From Culex pipiens pallens (Eukaryota; Arthropoda; Insecta; Diptera; Culicidae): a stretch of DNA of 64,000 bases. The stretch is taken from positions 74,080,100 through 74,144,099 of the forward strand of contig NC_068939.1 of NCBI RefSeq assembly GCF_016801865.2. The letters are read 5' to 3'. The first letter of the stretch is position 1; every line of letters starts with the position of its first letter. The notes beneath the pieces were generated by a model. It was not told the origin of the DNA, made no database searches, and was given only the letters and a program-made list of their open reading frames with translations. The position numbers and the translations under genes are program-made. Below, piece after piece: positions 33,713 through 46,260 of the stretch.

Positions 33713-35568
33713 GAGCAATTCTCTGAGATTTCGGTCATTCGATTTTTCTTGTATTTTCTAATCCGGCTGAAACTTTTTTGGTGCCTTCGGTATGCCCAAA
33801 GAAGCCATTTTGCATCATTAGTTTGTCCATATAATTTTCCATACAAATTTGGCAGCTGGGCATACAAAAATGATATGTGAAAATTCAAAAATCTGTATCT
33901 TTTGAAGGAATTTTCTGATCAATTTGGTGTCTTGAGCTGAGTTGAAGGCTATTGACTACACTGAAAAAAATATAGGCGGTAATTTTTTTTTGGTTATTTT
34001 TAATTTTACTTTTTGTAACTAAACCTTGAATTTAGTGAACAAAAAAAAAACACTAGTTTTAATTTATTTTATTTTCTGATATGTTATAGGGGACATTAAA
34101 TGCCAACCTTTCAGAAATTTCAAGAATGGGCAAAAAATCTTTAACTAAGTTATGATTTTTTGAATCAATACATTTTTTTCAAAAAAAATCGAAAAAATGG
34201 TAGCAAAAATTTTTTAATTTCATTTTTAGATGTAAAATCCAATTTGCAATCAAAAAGTATTTCAGTGAAAATGTGCACCGTTTTCACGTTATAGCCATTT
34301 TTAGGTAACTTTTTTTTCAAAAAAGAGACACAGTTATTAATTTTTTTAAATAATTACCCATGTTTGCCCACTTTTGAAAAAAATATTTTTGAAAGCTTAA
34401 AAAAATTCTCTATATTTTGCTTTATTGAACTTTGTTGATACGACCCATAGTTGCTGAGATATTGCCATGCATGAAAATTGATGTTTTTAAGTCTTACCCA
34501 AACAACCAACCATTTTCTAATGTCGATTTCTCAGCAGCTAATGGTCCGATTTGCAATGTTAAGATATGAAACATTGGTGAAAATTTCCGATCATTTCGAA
34601 AACAAAATTTTCAAAAAATAAATAAATCGAGATTAACATTTCAAAGGGACCAAACATTCAATACTATGCCCTTTTGAAATGTTAGTCTTAATTTAAAAAC
34701 AATATTTTCGAAGCGATTGGAAAATTTCACGAATGTTTCATATTTTAACATTGTAAATCGGACCATTAGCTGCTGAGATATCAGTATTAGAAAATGGAAA
34801 GTTGTTTTGGTGAGACTTAGAAAACATCAATTTTCCTGCTTTTAAACCTTTGTATGGAAATATCTCAGCAACTAAAGTTCGTATCAACAAAGTTCAAAAA
34901 GCAAAATATAGAGAATTTCTCAGCTTTTCAAAAATATTAGTTTTTCAAAAGTGGGCAAACATGGGCACTTATTAAAAAAAACGAATAACTGCAACTATTT
35001 TGAAAAAAAGTTACCTAAAAATGGCTATAACTTGAAAACGGTGCACTTTATCAAAATTTCACTGAAGTACTTTTTGATTGCAAATTTGATTTTACATCGA
35101 AAAATTTTTGCAAACGAAATTTTTCAATTTTTGAAAAAAAAAAAAGTTGTATTTATTGATTTAAAAAATCATAACTCGCTCAAAGATTTTTTGCCCATTC
35201 TGTAAATTTCAGAAAAATTGTCATTTTATGTCCCCTAAAACATATCAGAAAATAAAAAAAAATAAAAATAGTGTTTTTTTTTTTTGCAAATCAAGTTTTA
35301 GTGACAAAAAGTGAAATTAAAAATCACCAATTATTTTTTACCGTGTATCATTTTTTTCAGTGTAGTCCATATCCATACCTACAACTTTACCGAAGACACC
35401 AAATCGATCAGAAAATTCCTTCAAAAAATACAGATTTTTGAATACTTGCATATCATTTTTGTAAAAAAAAATTATATCGACGAACTAATCATGCAAATGG
35501 CTTCTTTGGGCATACCGAAGGCAACAAAGCAGTTTCAGCCGGATTAAAAAATACAAAAATTAAAATTA
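33713..35568. mobile_element. Foldback element FB2, long form
   Basis: A nearly full-length palindrome with arms of about 900 bp. Outer arm words match the 10.8-kb copy (GCCATTTTGCATCATTAG, AATTTGGTGTCTTG, GGACATTAAATGCC). The inner arms add TAATGGTCCGATTTGCAATG, mirrored as CATTGTAAATCGGACCATTA, and TTTGAAATGTTAGTC opposite its inverse, around a centre near 34645. No transposase frame. Confidence 0.8.
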
Positions 35569-35879
35569 AAGTTTTTATCTCTGGGGCCCTTCAAAATTTG
35601 CCTGAAAAATCAAAGGGGAAAACCATATTTTTTTAACAAATTTCAAAATTTCAATGGAAATTTAAGTGCAATCAGCTGAAATTGATTTAAAATGCATTCC
35701 CCTGCGTTTAAAATCATTTTTAGCATGTTTGGGTTAATTTAAACATCTATTGAATTTTTAAAAAATCGGCCTTATAAGCTTTAAAAAAAGGAAAAAGGAC
35801 TTTTGAAAACCTCATGCAGTTTTAGAAGAGAAAAGAGGGAAAAATTCCAAAACAAAAAGAACCAAGAAACTGGTCAAAA
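35569..35879. other. AT-rich spacer
   Basis: Nothing recognised. Confidence 0.6.
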
Positions 35880-37620
35880 TTGGCATCAAATCAGCTTTCT
35901 TTGCGGTTGATTTCAGCCGAGTCAGCTTCGTTTGGCTTTTCACCTGCCTTTAAGGTGGTGGGAGCGAAGATTACGGAAAAATCCGAAACGGGTGGAAACG
36001 GGGTCAGGTATTCATTTTCCAGCACGTCTGTTCTTTTATTCAGCACAAAACCTCTTCTCCTCGGATCGACGATACATCTCACCCGGGGGCTAATTCGAAT
36101 ACGTGCGGGGGGAGTGCATCACAAATTTACTTACACAGCCCAGCAGAGGCAGAGGTGTATAAACTGTTCATATTGGAAAAGGCGAAAGGGCCAAAACACC
36201 CACGTGGGAAAACTCCGGCCGCCAAGGTGAATCAAAGTTGCAAAAGGGTTGCACCGGGTGGCTATCGTGTTATCTTGGGGGAAAGGACGCAAAACGAAGG
36301 AAAGTACTTTGTGCAGGGGAAATCAATGTCGAGAGAAAGGAAGAAAAAATGGGGTTTTAATAAACAAGACGAAATACACGTCGGACATTCTCCTGGCAGC
36401 AGTGGCGGTGGACCGCAAGGGATTTTCCGGTTCTGGAAGGGAGTTGAAACGAGAGTTTCTCAAGAATAAGAAAGGAAGAATAGTTGGTCGATAGTGATAG
36501 CTAAAGGTAAGATGCCCGGCCAAAGGTGAACAGCAATATGTGCGAGGAAAATGAACTTGTGGCCATCGTTATGGTTGAGATATGTGAAGAACCCCTGGCA
36601 AGACCAGGGGTTGAATTGAGTTTTCCAGGAGCAGACACAATCAATGGGTTTTGATTTTTTCAAATAAGGAATTTTGCATCATAAGTTCGTCAATACAATT
36701 TTGTTGGGAAGTCAACTGAAGACCAAACAATTCAAAAGAAATTAAAGTGATCAAAAATACATGAAATTTCTTTGCAATCAAACAGTACAATCCACGTGGC
36801 ACCGAAGCGTGTGCTTTCTATTCGTATCCAACCAAACCAAACTCCGTTCACCCAAACATAAATTCATCGAATTCCAAGGCCAATCGTCCGTCAATCCTTC
36901 GACAAGCGCTCGAGCAAAACAAATGTGACTTGCTGTGCTTTTTTTCTATCGATGCACGTACACCGAAACTATTCTAGTACCCTTGTTTTTGCTCCTATCG
37001 TTGTTGTTCAAATTTCACCCCGAAATTTCCCAAATTTCGTGCAACATGACAACAGGGGGCAACTTTCCGGGGTTTTTCAAGCTGGGCGGAACGAAGTGCA
37101 AATCGAACCATTTCCGGTATCGACGGCAAAACAAATATCGCCTCCATTCGACTTTCAATCGGAGATCTACATAAATCCAGCTTTTATGGCGAATTTCCCA
37201 GCAGTCCAGTTAGATTTACACGTTTGGCTTGCGAAGTGAACGTCGGACGCCACAAGTGGCTTGTTAAAATCTGTTCAAATCTTGTACGAGCGCCCATTCG
37301 TGTCAATTTCCAGTGGAGGAAGCAAAAGATTACCGACGAATCTCGAAAACTACCAGTCCCAGATTTTGATGGGGGAAGGTGGGTGTGGAAAAGCCACCCA
37401 CTTGAAACGCGAAATAAAAAGTGCAATAAATAACGGGCACCAGTTTTGTGCCGGGGTGGGGCTCGATAAGGAAAATCAGGAAAAAGGAGTGGGTTTTGGA
37501 AAATGGGGAGGAAATGTTCTTCTGAAAAAAGGTGCCCGTGTAGACACGTCAATTTCCGAATCTTGTTCGATTTGGATGTCAATTTTTCGCAGATTGTCAA
37601 ATTATGGTGTTAATTACTTT
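35880..37620. other. GC-richer unique island
   Basis: The largest non-repetitive stretch in the first half. Several overlapping frames of 60-138 aa occur on both strands, but none has a recognisable domain and opposite-strand frames are equally long, which argues against coding. Could be intronic or cis-regulatory DNA of a gene lying outside the window. Confidence 0.5.
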
Positions 37621-38111
37621 TTTAAAGATTAATTTATTCTGTTGTTTAATTTTTTGTTAAATTCTAGTAGATTTTACTTTTTTATTTTCATTAAAATAAG
37701 GTCTAGGTTGATTTACAAATTAAATCGTTTAAATTCTTTATAATTTCATGGGGCCGAGAAAAAACCAAAATAGTCCAGAGAATGGGCTAATGTTTTAGAT
37801 AAAAATATTGTTTCAAAGCTCAAGTCTTTAAGTCTTAAATAAACGAGTTTGATTTCACAATTTTCTATTAGAATTCTATCTTTCAAATCAGATGGTAGTA
37901 AAATTGATATTACACGGAATTTACTTAGTACATTACTGTCATAAGCTTTTGAAAACATGAAAAATATAGCGAAAAAAAAAACTCTTTGCTGAACTTTTCA
38001 TGGCAATTTCATCAATATTCAAAACTGTTTTAAACGAGCTTAATTTGAAACAAAAATTATCCAATTCAGTTTTATAATTATTAACAGTTAAATGTTGCTA
38101 TGAAAAAAAAC
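37621..38111. other. AT-rich spacer
   Basis: Nothing recognised. Confidence 0.6.
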
Positions 38112-39292
38112 TAACTTAATCCACCTATGTGGTTGTTGCCTTCCTCACTTTTTACCAACATTTGGTGATGTGCTGGGTTTGGACACAAATTCTATCTATC
38201 TTCTATATATATACAAAATTTCGACGGTTTTGTTCGAACGCGAATCAATTCAACACGGAACGTCCGATCGAGGTGCTCTTTGTTGCGTTGGGTTCGTATG
38301 GTAAGTTCGTGAGTCCAAAGGAAGGTTCTTACGTCAAAAAGTTACAACTTTGGCCACTCCACAACAAACGAAAAAAATTGGACTCATTGGACTCATTGGA
38401 AAGATCTTTTGATTACCTATCTAACGATGGGTTGGATAATGGATCCGGACATAGTTTACATACATTTAAGTGAGATCCGGCATCAAAAAAGTACATAAAT
38501 ATCACTTAAGTGGTCATAACTTGAGACAGGGTTGCCAGATCTTCAATGTTTTGGACTCATTGGAAAGGTCTTTCGATTACCTATCCAACGATGGGTTGAA
38601 TGATGGATCCGGACATAGTTTACATACATTTAAGTGAGATCCGGCTTCAAAAAAGTACATAAATATCACTTAAGTGGTTATAACTCGAGACAGGGTTGCC
38701 AGATCTTCAATGTATTGGACTCATTGGAAAGGTCTTTTGATGACCTATCCAACGATGAGTTGGATAATGGATCCGGACATAGTTTACATACATTTAAGTG
38801 AGATCCGGCATCAAAAAAGTACATAAATATCACTTAAGTGGTCATAACTTGAGACAGGGTTGCCAGATCTTCAATGTTTTGGACTCGTTGGAAAGGTCTT
38901 TTGATAACCTAACCAACGATGGGTCGGGTGATGGGTCTGGACATAGTTTACATGCATTTATGTGAGATCCGATTCGCAACTCTGACACTTTTTTATACTT
39001 AACTTTTGAACTACTTATCGGATCTTCAAACAATTCAATAGTGCAGTATGGGGCACCAAACTGGATCGAATGCAACTTATTTGACTCAAATCGGATCAGC
39101 CAGTGCCGAGAAAACTTGGCAAGAATTTTGAGCACCAAGGGGAATACGCACACACATACACACACACACACAGACATTTGTTCAGTTTTCGATTCTGAGT
39201 CGATAGGTATACATGAATATAGGTCTACGAGCTGTTTTTCAAAAGTTCATTTTTCGAGCAGGATTATAGCCTTACCTCAGTGAGGAAGGCAA
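38112..39292 (+). mobile_element. TIR transposon copy B with 164-bp tandem units
   Basis: TTAATCCACCTATGTGG leads into TGCCTTCCTCAC (38138), and the right end is CAGTGAGGAAGGCA (about 39279-39292). The internal array runs about 38300-38965. The right tail has the same CA tract and TTCGATTCTGAGTCGAT as copy A. This is the only copy in which both ends and the array are complete. No transposase frame. Confidence 0.85.
38300..38965. repeat. 164-bp tandem repeat array inside TE copy B
   Basis: The marker word GAT(T/A/G)ACCTA occurs at 38411, 38575, 38739 and 38903, exactly 164 bp apart each time. Unit order and sequence match the array at 1-560. Confidence 0.95.
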
Positions 39293-40168
39293 AAATACTA
39301 ATGTGCTACTAAAAAATAAATGGGTGCTACGAGTTCCAAAACACAAATTTGCAAAAAAGGTTTAAAGTGGCAATTTTTTAATTTATGAAAATATACTTTG
39401 TATTTTTCCAATGAAAATAAATAGTTTCAGCATGTTAATTTTTTTAATTTGGATAAGCTTATTTTGGTCCCAAAAACTAAATTAGTTTTTTTATTTAATT
39501 TTGGGTTTTATTTTTATTATTGTTATCATTTATCATTTGAGAATTTAAAATAAAAAAACTCTTAAAACCTGTGCCAATGACAAATTTATTTTTAAAAAAA
39601 TTGTAGTTAAGAAAATCGTTGATGTTCATGGGATTTTTAGGAAAATGTGAAATTTCACGAATTTCAAGCTGTCCTTAAAATCGTGAAAATTCACTTAGCC
39701 TAAAAATCATGTTTTAAGCGAAATCGAAATTTAATCGGAAAGTACTTTACAACTTGTTTAATAAAATTTACCGTCTTCAAGTTATAGCTACTATTAAGTT
39801 TAAATTTTTCCTTTTTATCATTTTTAGTTTTAAAAATATTTTTTGCTGAAATTTTTTTTAAAAAGCTTGGACAAGTTCCTACGATTTTCTCACTGGAACT
39901 TTGAAAATCGGTAACTTAGTTTCTTCTTATGAAAAATTCGAAATTCAATGTCCAAAATTGAAACTTTTGTAAAATTTTCTGATCTTTTCAATAAAAATAA
40001 CTTAAATCAAGCGTGACTTCTGAAAATGTTTAGAAATATGTTTTCCGTATTTGAAACCAAATTATTTTTTAAATATTTCTATTGAAAAATTCAGAAAATT
40101 TCGAAATGCTTATCTCGACCATATCTTGGAAATTAATGGTCCGATTTGCAATGTTAGAAATATATAGA
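39293..40168. other. AT-rich spacer
   Basis: Nothing recognised. GGTCCGATTTGCAATGTTAG at 40138 is an FB2 inner-arm word and may be a relic. Confidence 0.5.
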
Positions 40169-40983
40169 GCAATTCCAGCTCAAATCAGGAATTTTTCTGG
40201 TACTTTTGTACCCGACCCTCTCCGATTTCAATGAAACTTTGTAGACATGTTATTCTAGGCCTGTTTTTTCGAAAAGTAGTCTAAACGTCAACATTTGTAA
40301 AAACCGGTAGTGGAAATCGATTCCCCAGACAATTTTACGTAAAAGTCTCCATATTGACCATTGTCCTATGTCCAATCCTTGGATTGGACTTAAGACAGTG
40401 GTCAATATGGAGACTTTTATGTAAAATTGTCTGGGGAATCGATTCTCACCAACGGTTTTTAAAAATTTTGACGTTTAGACCACTTTTCAAAAAAAAACAT
40501 TGCTAAAATGATTTTTTTATTTTTTTTTTTAGGAAAGACAAACCAAACTGCATTTTTCGTCAATCTTTTTGTAACATCTTATGCTATTTCCTAAAAAATT
40601 TTAAACGAAAAACTATCGTGACATCACCTTTAAATTTAAGTTTTCGACTTAAAAATCAAAAAATCTCATAGATGTGGCTTGTATAATTGTTTCAGTGTAT
40701 TTTTTTTTTGCAAAAATCCCGTCCAATTTCCTAAAAGTTTGTCTTTCACCACTTTTTGATATGATGCAACGGCTTCGAGATACAGTTATTTCTAAATTGC
40801 TAAATACAAAAATAATTAAATTACTTACGCCCTTCTCAAATGTTATTTTCAAGTACTATCGGCTCCATATACACAATAATGGCTTAAATAGGCCTAGGAT
40901 AACATGTCTACAAAGTTTCATTGAAATCGGAGAGGGTCGGTTACAAAAGCACCAGAAAAATCCCTGATTTGGGCTGGAATTGC
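40169..40983. mobile_element. Composite palindrome element FB5
   Basis: Outer inverted ends: GCAATTCCAGCTCAAATCAG at 40169 and CTGATTTGGGCTGGAATTGC ending at 40983. They extend about 110 bp through ACCGACCCTCTCCGATTTC-type sequence to CTAGGCCT. A second, independent palindrome lies inside the left half, centred near 40383 (CCAATCCTTGGATTGG), with arms sharing AATCGATTCCCCAGACAATT and GTCTCCATATTGACCA. Confidence 0.8.
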
Positions 40984-41935
40984 TTTTTATTGTTGTAAAA
41001 TTTTCTGAATTTTTCAATAAAATATTTAAAAAGTTATTTGGTTTCAAAAATGAAATAAAGAAAAACATATTTTTAGACCTTTTCCAAAGTCAGGCTTGAT
41101 TTAAAATTATTTTTATTGAAATGATCAGAAAAATTTACAAAAGTTTTAATTTTTACATTGAAACTCGAGTCAGAAATTTCCGAGATACAGTCAGTTTAAA
41201 ATTACAGGAGAAATTCATTTTCGTCAATTCGAGTTTTTGTGAGGCTGGCAGAAGTTTCTGAAAGAAAATTATTTAAAAAAAAAATCAGCGGCTAAATTGA
41301 TTTCAAGTTTTTTTTTTCAAATAAAAAATTAAATTTAAAAAAATTAAAAGAAATAAATAACTTCAGAACGACAAATACTTTTCCATTGCAATTCGGTTTT
41401 GCATTAAAGCATATTTTATGTTTACTAAAATTACAAAATTTTTGTCCAGATTTTTAATATTTTCCCAAATTCCAGATATCCAGAACTAGAATTTGCACCA
41501 TCGCGCACTATGGTTTATGGTTTATGAAAAAATCGAAAATAAAAAAAATTATTTGAGATTATAACTTTTAGTGAAAAAAATAAAATAAAAATTCAGATAT
41601 TTTTCCGTGTACCGATTTTTTAAGAAAAGTCGTATTCTAAACCATTGCCAAATCGACACCGAATCGAAGAGAAAATCCCTTCTCAAGATACAGATTTTCA
41701 TACATTTACATACTCATTTTGTATGAGAAGCTTCCTTATTGTATGGAGACTTTCATGTTATAACTAATGATGCAAAATTACTTCTTTTGACAGAGGGAAT
41801 GCATGGACAATGTTTCTTCCAAATAAAAAAAAAAACAGCAATTTAAAAATCGCTAAATAATTTGCTATATTGTAGAAATCTACTTTTACATAAAAATCAA
41901 AAAGCTAAATGCTACAAACTGAATATTTGTAATAT
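40984..41935. other. AT-rich sequence with FB2-type relic
   Basis: CGACACCGAATCGAAGAGAA and CAAGATACAGATTTTCATAC near 41654-41705 are a decayed FB2 arm. Nothing else recognised. Confidence 0.5.
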
Positions 41936-43140
41936 CATATCAACTCTTCCCCAAAACTTGCAACCCCTGCATCCTCCCCCTCAAAAATTAAGAGTGGCAG
42001 CAACAGCAGCAACTATCCCCCTTTCTAGTCTAGGTCACCTTGTGCACAAAGTTCCAACCGAAAGTCCCACCAAAAACCCAAACATCGTCAGCTTCTCGCC
42101 CCGGCGGCCGGGTTGGCCACAAGTGTTGGGAAAATTAATTTTATTGTCATCATTAAAGCAGTTTACTCCGCACATAACTCATCGCCGATGGGCCATGTGA
42201 GACCCACCGGCCACCCAACCACCACCCACTTTATCCACGAAACTAATGCTTGTCTCGTCTGGGTGCTCTGGGAGACACGCCCGCTCGTATGCTGAGCATG
42301 GCGACTTGTGGCCATGTAGCCCCAGAAAGGGTAAGGATTCCTTCTTATAATATTACAGAGAAAAAAAGAATTTTTTTCCTGTGAAGAATCTTAAATTGGA
42401 ATTAAATTTAAATTTGAAATTATTCATTCAATTTTATCGAGTTGAAAAAAAAATACAAAACGTAATTCATGAATGTCCCCCACCTTCAAAAACTCCCAAC
42501 ACGAAACCTCCCTTTACCATCAGACAGACACGAACACGGGCAGATGGCACTAGTTTTTCCGCCCATCTTTCCTTGTCCGATTTTCCACGCGAGAGACTGC
42601 TTTTCCTCTGCACACACACACGCGAACTACAAGCAGGCCAAATTGCAACGGCAGCAGCTCTGCCCATGATCGCATAAATGTCCCATATGCAGTTTCGTCA
42701 CTTTTAAGTTATTGATGCAGTTTGGTTCAAAATCGTGAGCTCTTTCAAAAGATCCTACAGCATCCAGTACTTTTTTCTAGAAATCAGGAGGAAACCCAGT
42801 TTTTTCGTTAAAACTTAACACGTAGCCTTATGTGTGGGACAAACTTGTTTAGCGTTTTTATCAGCTTGCTGTTTTTGCATATGGGACATTTATGCGAACA
42901 TGGGCAGAGCAGCAGTGCAAATCAGACAGAGGATTTATTTGAGTTTTCTTACACTTTTCGTCGAAACTTCTCTCGTGGCAGCATCATCATCGTGCGTCTC
43001 CACATTTTGGTTATGCATGTGTGTGACTGTGTGTGTGTGCGGGGTGATTATGGACCAAATGTCATAATTTGTCAAACGTTATTGCTTTATTGGGCGGAGA
43101 GAGCAGAGTTTGGATGATAGGTCATACAAATGCATAGGAT
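41936..43140. other. GC-richer unique island
   Basis: Not repeated in the window. Frames of 60-112 aa on both strands lack domains. A CA tract is near 42611-42622 and a GT tract near 43018-43042. Confidence 0.5.
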
Positions 43141-44389
43141 TCCGTACGGTTGATTTTGGGTGGGTTTTGGAAAAAGATTATTTGCATGAAAAACTCATTT
43201 GAAGCCAAAATGACAGCAACGATCTTTTATTGCATGTTTTCCTATAATTTAAACTTCATTTTATTAAGACTTAACGATGAAGGGGTAAAATTCATAATAA
43301 GATTTCTGGTTCGATTACATATAACAATATTGCTTTTTTTGTAATCTAGAAAATTTTGAACTAATAAAAAAACAATCATTTTTGGAATCACCATAATGGC
43401 ATAATATTAGGACTAAAAAACCCCCTCCACTCTAAATTTTCAATGAGTGAATGAATCGAACTTTAACAGGAAACACATTTTAATTTTTATTTATTTTTTT
43501 CCTTAAGTTGAATCAATCGGAATAAAAAAGAACGAAAAGCAACAAATAGTGATAAAAAATAAAGATTCAATGCTAGTTTGAATAATTAATTACATGTGTC
43601 GAGTATATGTACCTTATGCTAAATATGGTGAAAGCCATGACAAAGAGCATATTTTGATTTTTTTTTTCATTTTCATGCCAAACATTGGAAAAATAATTTT
43701 TTTCTCAGCTGTGTTCTTAGAGAACTTGCTGTAAAAGTTGTTATTTGATATTAAAAATATAAATTAAAAATATTAAAAAATAAATATTCAAAAGTAATTT
43801 TGTACTCGTCAGACAAATATTTTCAGAAACAGAATCCAACCATCGTCTAAACTAAATTTTTATTTTTGATGCAGCCTTTTGAAATTTTAGGCAAAGTTTA
43901 TGAAATTCTTAACTGTTTTTGCTTAGAAATCATTTGCCAATGCTTACTTTATTTTAATAATTCATAAATTTTTTAGTTTTTATATTTTTTGTTTTTGTGG
44001 AAACTATTTTGGGGGTTTTCCCGGACAAGTCTCTTTGCAATGTTGGCTTCTGGCCATATAAAACTGGTCAGTGAATATTTCAAACTAGATTGGGTGTCTT
44101 TCGCTAACATGTAATAATTTAATGGTGAAAACAGCTCACAAAAAATTGCTGAACTTATATAAAAAATACCCAGTTATTTTGTAAGATTGAAAAAGTGAAA
44201 AACGCAAAAACTCTAGAGAAAAGTTTTATTTTCAAATGTTTTCCAATTAGCCTTCATTTTTGAAGTGTTTGGTCCAATTTTCAATGTTAATGTTCAATGT
44301 TATAAAGACATATTAGAAAATATAGCATATATTTGAAGCGCTTTTGAAATGATACGCTGTGTTTTGATATTTTAACATATATTTAACAG
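43141..44389. other. AT-rich intergenic sequence
   Basis: No gene or clear repeat seen. Confidence 0.6.
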
Positions 44390-45595
44390 AATTTTATGAA
44401 GATTTTTAATATGTCTTGAGGTTTCATACATTTCTTTAGATTTCATAAATTTTTATATGATTTCTGTGGCTTTATTTAGTTGTTTTTTATTTCTCTTGTT
44501 CTTTTATTTCTTTTAATTTCATTTGATTTCTGTAAATTGATTTCAGGTTTTAAGAATATGTCTTCAGTTTTCTGTAGATTTTGTAAGATTTTAGATTTTA
44601 TCAGGTTTTAGATTTCTCAAGATTTCTTAGAAAATGTTTAGATTTATTTAGATTTCTGTAAATTATTTTATCAATAGATTTGTTAAATTTTTTATGTTTC
44701 TTTAGATTTCATTAATTTTTTTTAAGATTTCTTTGGATTTCTTTAGATTTTATAAGATTTAAATAAATTTCATTAAATTTCTTTAGATTTCTTTGGATTT
44801 CTTTAGATTTCTTTAGATTTCTTAAGATTTCTTAAGATTTCTTTAGATTTCTTTAGATTTCTTTAAATTTCTTTAGATTTCTTTAGATTTCTTTAGATTT
44901 CTTTAGATTTCTTTAGATTTCTTTAGATTTCTTTAGATTTCTTTAGATTTCTTTAGATTTCTTTCGATTTCTTTAGATTTCTTAATAACTCTTTAGATTT
45001 TTTTTATATTTCTTTAGATTTCTTTGGATTTCTCTAGATTTTTTTAGATTTCTTTAGATTTCTTTAGATTTCTTTAAATTTCTTTAGATTTCTTTAGATT
45101 TTTTAAGATTCCTTTAGATTTCTTTAGATTTCTTTAGATTTCTTTAGATTTCTTTAGATTTCTTTAGATTTCTTTAGATTTCTTTAGATTTCTTTAGATT
45201 TCTTTGAATTTCTTTAAATTCCTTTAGATTTCTTTAGATTCCTTTAGATTTCTTTAGATTTCTTTAGATTTCTTTAGATTTCTTTAGATTTCTTTAGATT
45301 TCTTTAGATTTCTTTAAATTTCTTTGAATTTCTTGAGATTTCATTACATTTTTTTAAATTTCCTTAGATTTCTTTAGATTTCTTCAGATTAATTTGTATT
45401 TAATTATTTTTTTTAGATTTCTCAAGTTTTTTAGATTTATTCAGTTTTTTCCGGATTTTTGAAGTTTTCTTCATACGTTTTTTCAGGTTTCTTAAGATTT
45501 CATTAGATTTTTAAAGCTTTTTTTTTAGATTTCTTTCGATTCCTGTAGTTTTCTTGAGATTTCTGTGGTCTTCTTAGCATGATTTGTTTAAATTT
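44390..45595. repeat. 10-bp minisatellite (ATTTCTTTAG)n
   Basis: From about 44760 to 45340 the 10-mer ATTTCTTTAG repeats almost perfectly. Outward on both sides it decays into GATTTCTTAAG, GATTTTTT and similar, still with spacing near 10 bp. T-tracts recur once per helical turn. On the minus strand these are phased A-tracts. Confidence 0.95.
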
Positions 45596-45805
45596 TTTAA
45601 GGCCGTTGCAAATATTTAAAAAAAAATATTTTGGAGAGTTGGTAAAAAAAGAATTGAAAATTACTGTTCTGTTAAAAACAATACTTATAAAAAATTTAAT
45701 GAAAAAAGAAATAAAAAAACTCTTAAATTAATTTGTAAATACAACCTAAAATACCACATGAATGTGAGGAAGGTTCCAACCACCTTAAGGTGGATTAAGT
45801 AACGT
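45596..45805. mobile_element. Insertion within the 10-bp minisatellite, carrying TE end (copy E)
   Basis: The 10-bp pattern stops near 45595 and resumes at about 45808. Between them lies unrelated sequence ending with GTGAGGAAGGTTCCAACCAC and TTAAGGTGGATTAAGT, the inverse of the left end of copies B and C. It starts near GGCCGTTGCAAATATTT. It is probably a short derivative of that TIR family in reverse orientation. Confidence 0.55.
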
Positions 45806-46260
45806 TTTTTTAATTTCTTTAGCTTTTTTAAGATTTATTGAGTTTCGTTTTGAGATTTTTTAAGTTTTTTTAGACTTCTTCAGATTTTGTAGGATTCTTC
45901 CGGTTTCTTTAGTTTCTTTTTTTTTTCTTTAGCATTGTTTAGATTTCTGAAGATACCATCCAATTCATTTAGTTGACTTGAGATTCCTTTAATTTTTTTC
46001 TAATTTATTCGGTTTTTGTAGGTTTCTTCGGATTTTTAAAGATTTTTTAAGAATTTTAATGATTTTAGTAGATGTCTTAAAATTTCTTTAGATACCTGTA
46101 GATTTCTTCAGATTTTTTTTTTCAAATTTCTTTAATTTAGTGATTTTTACAGATTTTATTTAGTTTGGATATTTTGCAATTTGATTTTTCTGTGTTTCCA
46201 ATGGATTTTATTTAATTTCATTATATCTGGTTGGATTTGCCTAATATTTTAAGATTTTCT
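45806..46260. repeat. Degenerate continuation of the 10-bp minisatellite
   Basis: Loose GATTTCTTTAG and TTTAGATTTC variants continue the array seen to the left of the insertion. Confidence 0.7.

Noticed and set aside
37184..37632. 138-aa minus and 123-aa plus frames
   Set aside because: Antisense pair in unique DNA with no domain; coding cannot be supported.
44390..45595. Pyrimidine tract with splicing role
   Set aside because: The pattern is a regular 10-bp minisatellite with AG in every unit; no exon is recognisable nearby.
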